15,685 nucleotides of DNA from an uncultured Oscillospiraceae bacterium (lineage in GTDB: Bacteria > Bacillota > Clostridia > Oscillospirales > Ruminococcaceae), in the NCBI GenBank assembly GCA_900552945.1, contig USBI01000042.1, forward strand, positions 1 through 15,685, read 5' to 3'. A program made the translations under genes and the position numbers. The notes beneath the pieces are model-generated. The model saw nothing but the letters and a program-made list of their open reading frames with translations, had not been told where the DNA came from and ran no database searches. Shown piece after piece: positions 13,842 through 15,685 of the stretch; position 1 is the first letter of the stretch, and the number at the start of each line of letters is the position of its first letter.

Positions 13842-15052
13842 GACATTCCGCCCCCCTGCCCGGTGATCAGGTAAATGGGGTTCTGGGCAATCATCATATC
13901 GCCGGAAGAGGTCTCCCGGTTGCGGCTGACCGAAAGCTGGATGAGCTCCACCTTTTGGAACCCGAGCGAGCGCATGCCTTCCACGGCCCGCACAGCGTTT
14001 TGCAGCACAATGGCAGTCGCCGCCACCCGAACCCGCGGGTTTTTCTCTGCCGCAAGCGCGAGCGACACTTCCATGCTGCCGCCCGTTCCGCCTAGGAACA
14101 CAGCGTCCGGCGCAGGAAGTTCCTGCAATGCCTGCGGTGCGCTTCCTTCCACCACAGTCAGGTTTGGAAGAGAAAATTTCTCTTTGTTCTGCCGGATGAG
14201 CGAAAGCGCTTCTTCATCCCGCTCAATGGCATACACCCGGCCACGCCGTGCGAGCAGCGCCATCTCCACCGAGACTGAACCGGTGCCTGCGCCGACATCC
14301 CACAGAGTATCCCGCTCACCGATGCCCAGCTTGGAAAGCACGACACTGCGCACCTCCTGTTTGGTCATGGGGGTGCCGCCGCGGATGAAGCATTCATCCG
14401 GCAGGCCGTGGGCACAGCGGGAGGCGGAGAGGTTTTCTCCGACAAATGCCCATACGGCGCTGAGCGAGACGTATTCCCGCCCGGAAAGCTCCTGTGCGGT
14501 ACCGTCCCACACCTGCTCTTCCGGGTAGGAAAGCCGCTCTCCCACAATCACTCTTGTTTCACCCAGCCCCGCCTCACACAGCAGGGTGCAGATTTTCTTC
14601 GGCGTCATCTGCCCATCCGTCAAAAAGAAACAGGAGGGATGACCGAGCAGTTCAGCTACCGGGTCACATGCTCTGCCGTGCGCGCTCACCAGATGTGCGT
14701 CCTGCCACGGGATGCCACACCGGGATGAAAGGTACTGCACGGTCGTGATACCGCACAGGGTCTCCACCTCACAAAACGGTTCCAGCAGCGGGCGGAGGGT
14801 GGAAGCGCCGCTGTAAAAGCCGGTGTCACCGCTGAACGCCACACAGGCATCCGGCAGACCACAAGTCTTTAGGTATTCGGCAATCTCTTCCGCGCGGATG
14901 AGCGAAACGCGGTTTTGGGTACAGGTTTCGGGAAGAGCGGAAAGCATCCGCCCGGCGCCCACAATGACCGAAGCGCGTTCCAACGCGCGAAGCCCTTTGA
15001 CCGTGAGGGTATCCGGATTTCCCATGCCAATGCCGACCAGCGTGACCTTCAT
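13838..15052 (-). CDS. cbiET: Fused cobalt-precorrin-7 C5-methyltransferase / cobalt-precorrin-6B C15-methyltransferase (decarboxylating) CbiET
   Basis: A 404-residue fusion, equivalent to CobL of the aerobic route. Residues 1 to about 205 are the CbiE tetrapyrrole methylase: VTLVGIGMGNPDTLTVKG (3-20), VAFSGDTGFYSG (71-82) and LCGITTVQYL (99-108). Residues about 218-395 are the CbiT Rossmann methyltransferase: RGGTPMTKQEVRSVVLSKLG (224-243), the SAM motif DVGAGTGSVSVEMA (252-265), YAIERDEEAL (274-283) and VFLGGTGG (318-325). Both halves look intact. The start ATG overlaps the cbiJ stop (ATGA), with GGAGG about 8-9 bases upstream. Confidence 0.96.
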   Translation of the reverse strand: MKVTLVGIGMGNPDTLTVKGLRALERASVIVGAGRMLSALPETCTQNRVSLIRAEEIAEYLKTCGLPDACVAFSGDTGFYSGASTLRPLLEPFCEVETLCGITTVQYLSSRCGIPWQDAHLVSAHGRACDPVAELLGHPSCFFLTDGQMTPKKICTLLCEAGLGETRVIVGERLSYPEEQVWDGTAQELSGREYVSLSAVWAFVGENLSASRCAHGLPDECFIRGGTPMTKQEVRSVVLSKLGIGERDTLWDVGAGTGSVSVEMALLARRGRVYAIERDEEALSLIRQNKEKFSLPNLTVVEGSAPQALQELPAPDAVFLGGTGGSMEVSLALAAEKNPRVRVAATAIVLQNAVRAVEGMRSLGFQKVELIQLSVSRNRETSSGDMMIAQNPIYLITGQGGGMS

Positions 15053-15674
15053 GCTTGTTCCTCCAGTAATCCAACAATTTTTTCATATATTGCCTGTTCG
15101 GAAAGGCCGTCCTCCTCCGGGCGCGCGAGAACGACCGTTTGAACGCCACACGCCCTTGCGGCTTCCAGTTTCTCTTCAAAGCGGGCGGCCGCGCCCCCGT
15201 CCTTGGTCACCGTCAGGCGGATATCAAATTGCCGGAAGATGGCTTCGTTGAGCTCTTTTCCAAACGGTCCCTGCATGGCGATGATATGCGACGGATGGAA
15301 GCCGAGTGACAGACATTTTTCAAGCGCCTCCACTGTGGGGAGCACCCGCACAAACACCCGGTCTGCATAGTCCGGAATATGTGTATACGGTTCCAATTCC
15401 TTGCTGCCGGTCGTCAGCAGGATATTTCCCGGCTTCTCTTTCAAATATGCCGCCGCCTCCTGCGCATTCTTGCAGGTCACAGCGCCATCTGCCGCCTGTT
15501 TTTCCCGCACCAACCGCAGCAGAGGAATATTCGCTTCACGGCAGGCAAAGCGGATATTCTTCGAGACAGCCGTTGCGTACGGGTGGGTCGCATCCACCGC
15601 AAGAAGATAACCTTCCCGCCGGAACAAACCCACCATCTCTTCTGCGTCCAGCCGCCCGGTGAGCACCGTAATGC
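15049..15674 (-). CDS. cbiJ: Precorrin-6A / cobalt-precorrin-6A reductase CbiJ (CobK), N-terminus missing
   Basis: It reduces the macrocycle of (cobalt-)precorrin-6A to 6B with NADH or NADPH. The visible ~208 residues hold TGRLD, VDATHPYA, LLTTGSKELEPY, IAMQGPFGKELNEA, VTKDGGAAARFEEKLEAA and VVLARPEED, all typical of CbiJ. What is missing is the N-terminal nucleotide-binding strand (L-x-L-G-G-T-x-E), about 45-50 residues, which lies beyond the window. A TAA at 15682-15684 seems to close the frame, and a GTG at 15666 could be mistaken for a start, but the terminal 11 bases look like sequencing adapter. The gene is therefore cut by the contig end, not by evolution. It overlaps cbiET by 4 bases. 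Confidence 0.92.
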
Positions 15675-15685
15675 CTGTCTCTTAT
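15675..15685. other. Probable Tn5/Nextera adapter remnant at the contig end
   Basis: The last 11 bases, CTGTCTCTTAT, equal the first 11 of the transposase adapter read outward (CTGTCTCTTATACACATCT). They sit exactly at the edge, and the cbiJ reading frame breaks within them. I read them as untrimmed adapter, not genome. Confidence 0.85.

Overview
The window looks like a chromosomal contig edge from a strictly anaerobic Firmicute, most likely a clostridium of the Oscillospiraceae/Acutalibacteraceae type. This rests on the anaerobic (cbi-type) cobalamin pathway, ferredoxin-type proteins, an iron-sulfur flavoprotein, strong AGGAGG-like ribosome sites and sharp intrinsic terminators. The taxon is an inference; there is no rRNA or other marker gene. 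Base composition is uneven. Sample lines I counted are about 32% GC in the transglycosylase gene, about 50% in the membrane Fe-S gene and 62-68% in the cobalamin genes.

Left part (1-2992): bases 1-120 hold nothing I can support. A minus-strand gene (170-739) resembles the C-terminal part of clostridial anti-sigma (RsgI-like) proteins and ends at a 16-bp hairpin terminator. It is followed by a short lipoprotein gene (868-1165) that appears broken by two frameshifts. Next come an iron-sulfur flavoprotein/FMN reductase on the minus strand with its own consensus promoter, and a divergent monofunctional peptidoglycan transglycosylase (GT51). An intrinsic terminator lies inside the last codons of the transglycosylase.

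Middle part (3057-4242): a compact three-gene plus-strand operon encodes a 2[4Fe-4S] ferredoxin, a NapH/NosR-like membrane Fe-S protein and an ArsR-family repressor. The repressor has two cysteines placed as in the persulfide sensors SqrR/BigR/YgaV. A near-consensus promoter (TTGATA-N17-TATAAT) is overlaid by a 24-bp imperfect dyad, so the operon is probably autoregulated. A bidirectional terminator (4211-4242) separates it from the convergent cobalamin operon.

Right part (4258-15674): one tightly packed minus-strand cobalamin operon, transcribed from right to left: cbiJ (5'-truncated), cbiET, cbiA, cobT, cobU, cobS, a short cobU paralogue, cobC, cbiB, cobD, cobQ, cobO, cbiC. Most junctions are 1-4-base stop/start overlaps. 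Together they cover precorrin/cobalt-precorrin-6A reduction, C5/C15 methylation with decarboxylation, methyl migration, a,c-diamidation, adenosylation, side-chain amidation, aminopropanol-phosphate synthesis and attachment, and nucleotide loop assembly. Early corrin-ring genes and the promoter or riboswitch must lie beyond the right end. The last 11 bases match a Tn5/Nextera adapter, so the contig edge is partly artificial.

Most worth a second look: the putative persulfide-responsive Fe-S electron-transfer operon, the degenerate second CobU, the terminator that should produce transglycosylase mRNA without a stop codon, and the adapter remnant.
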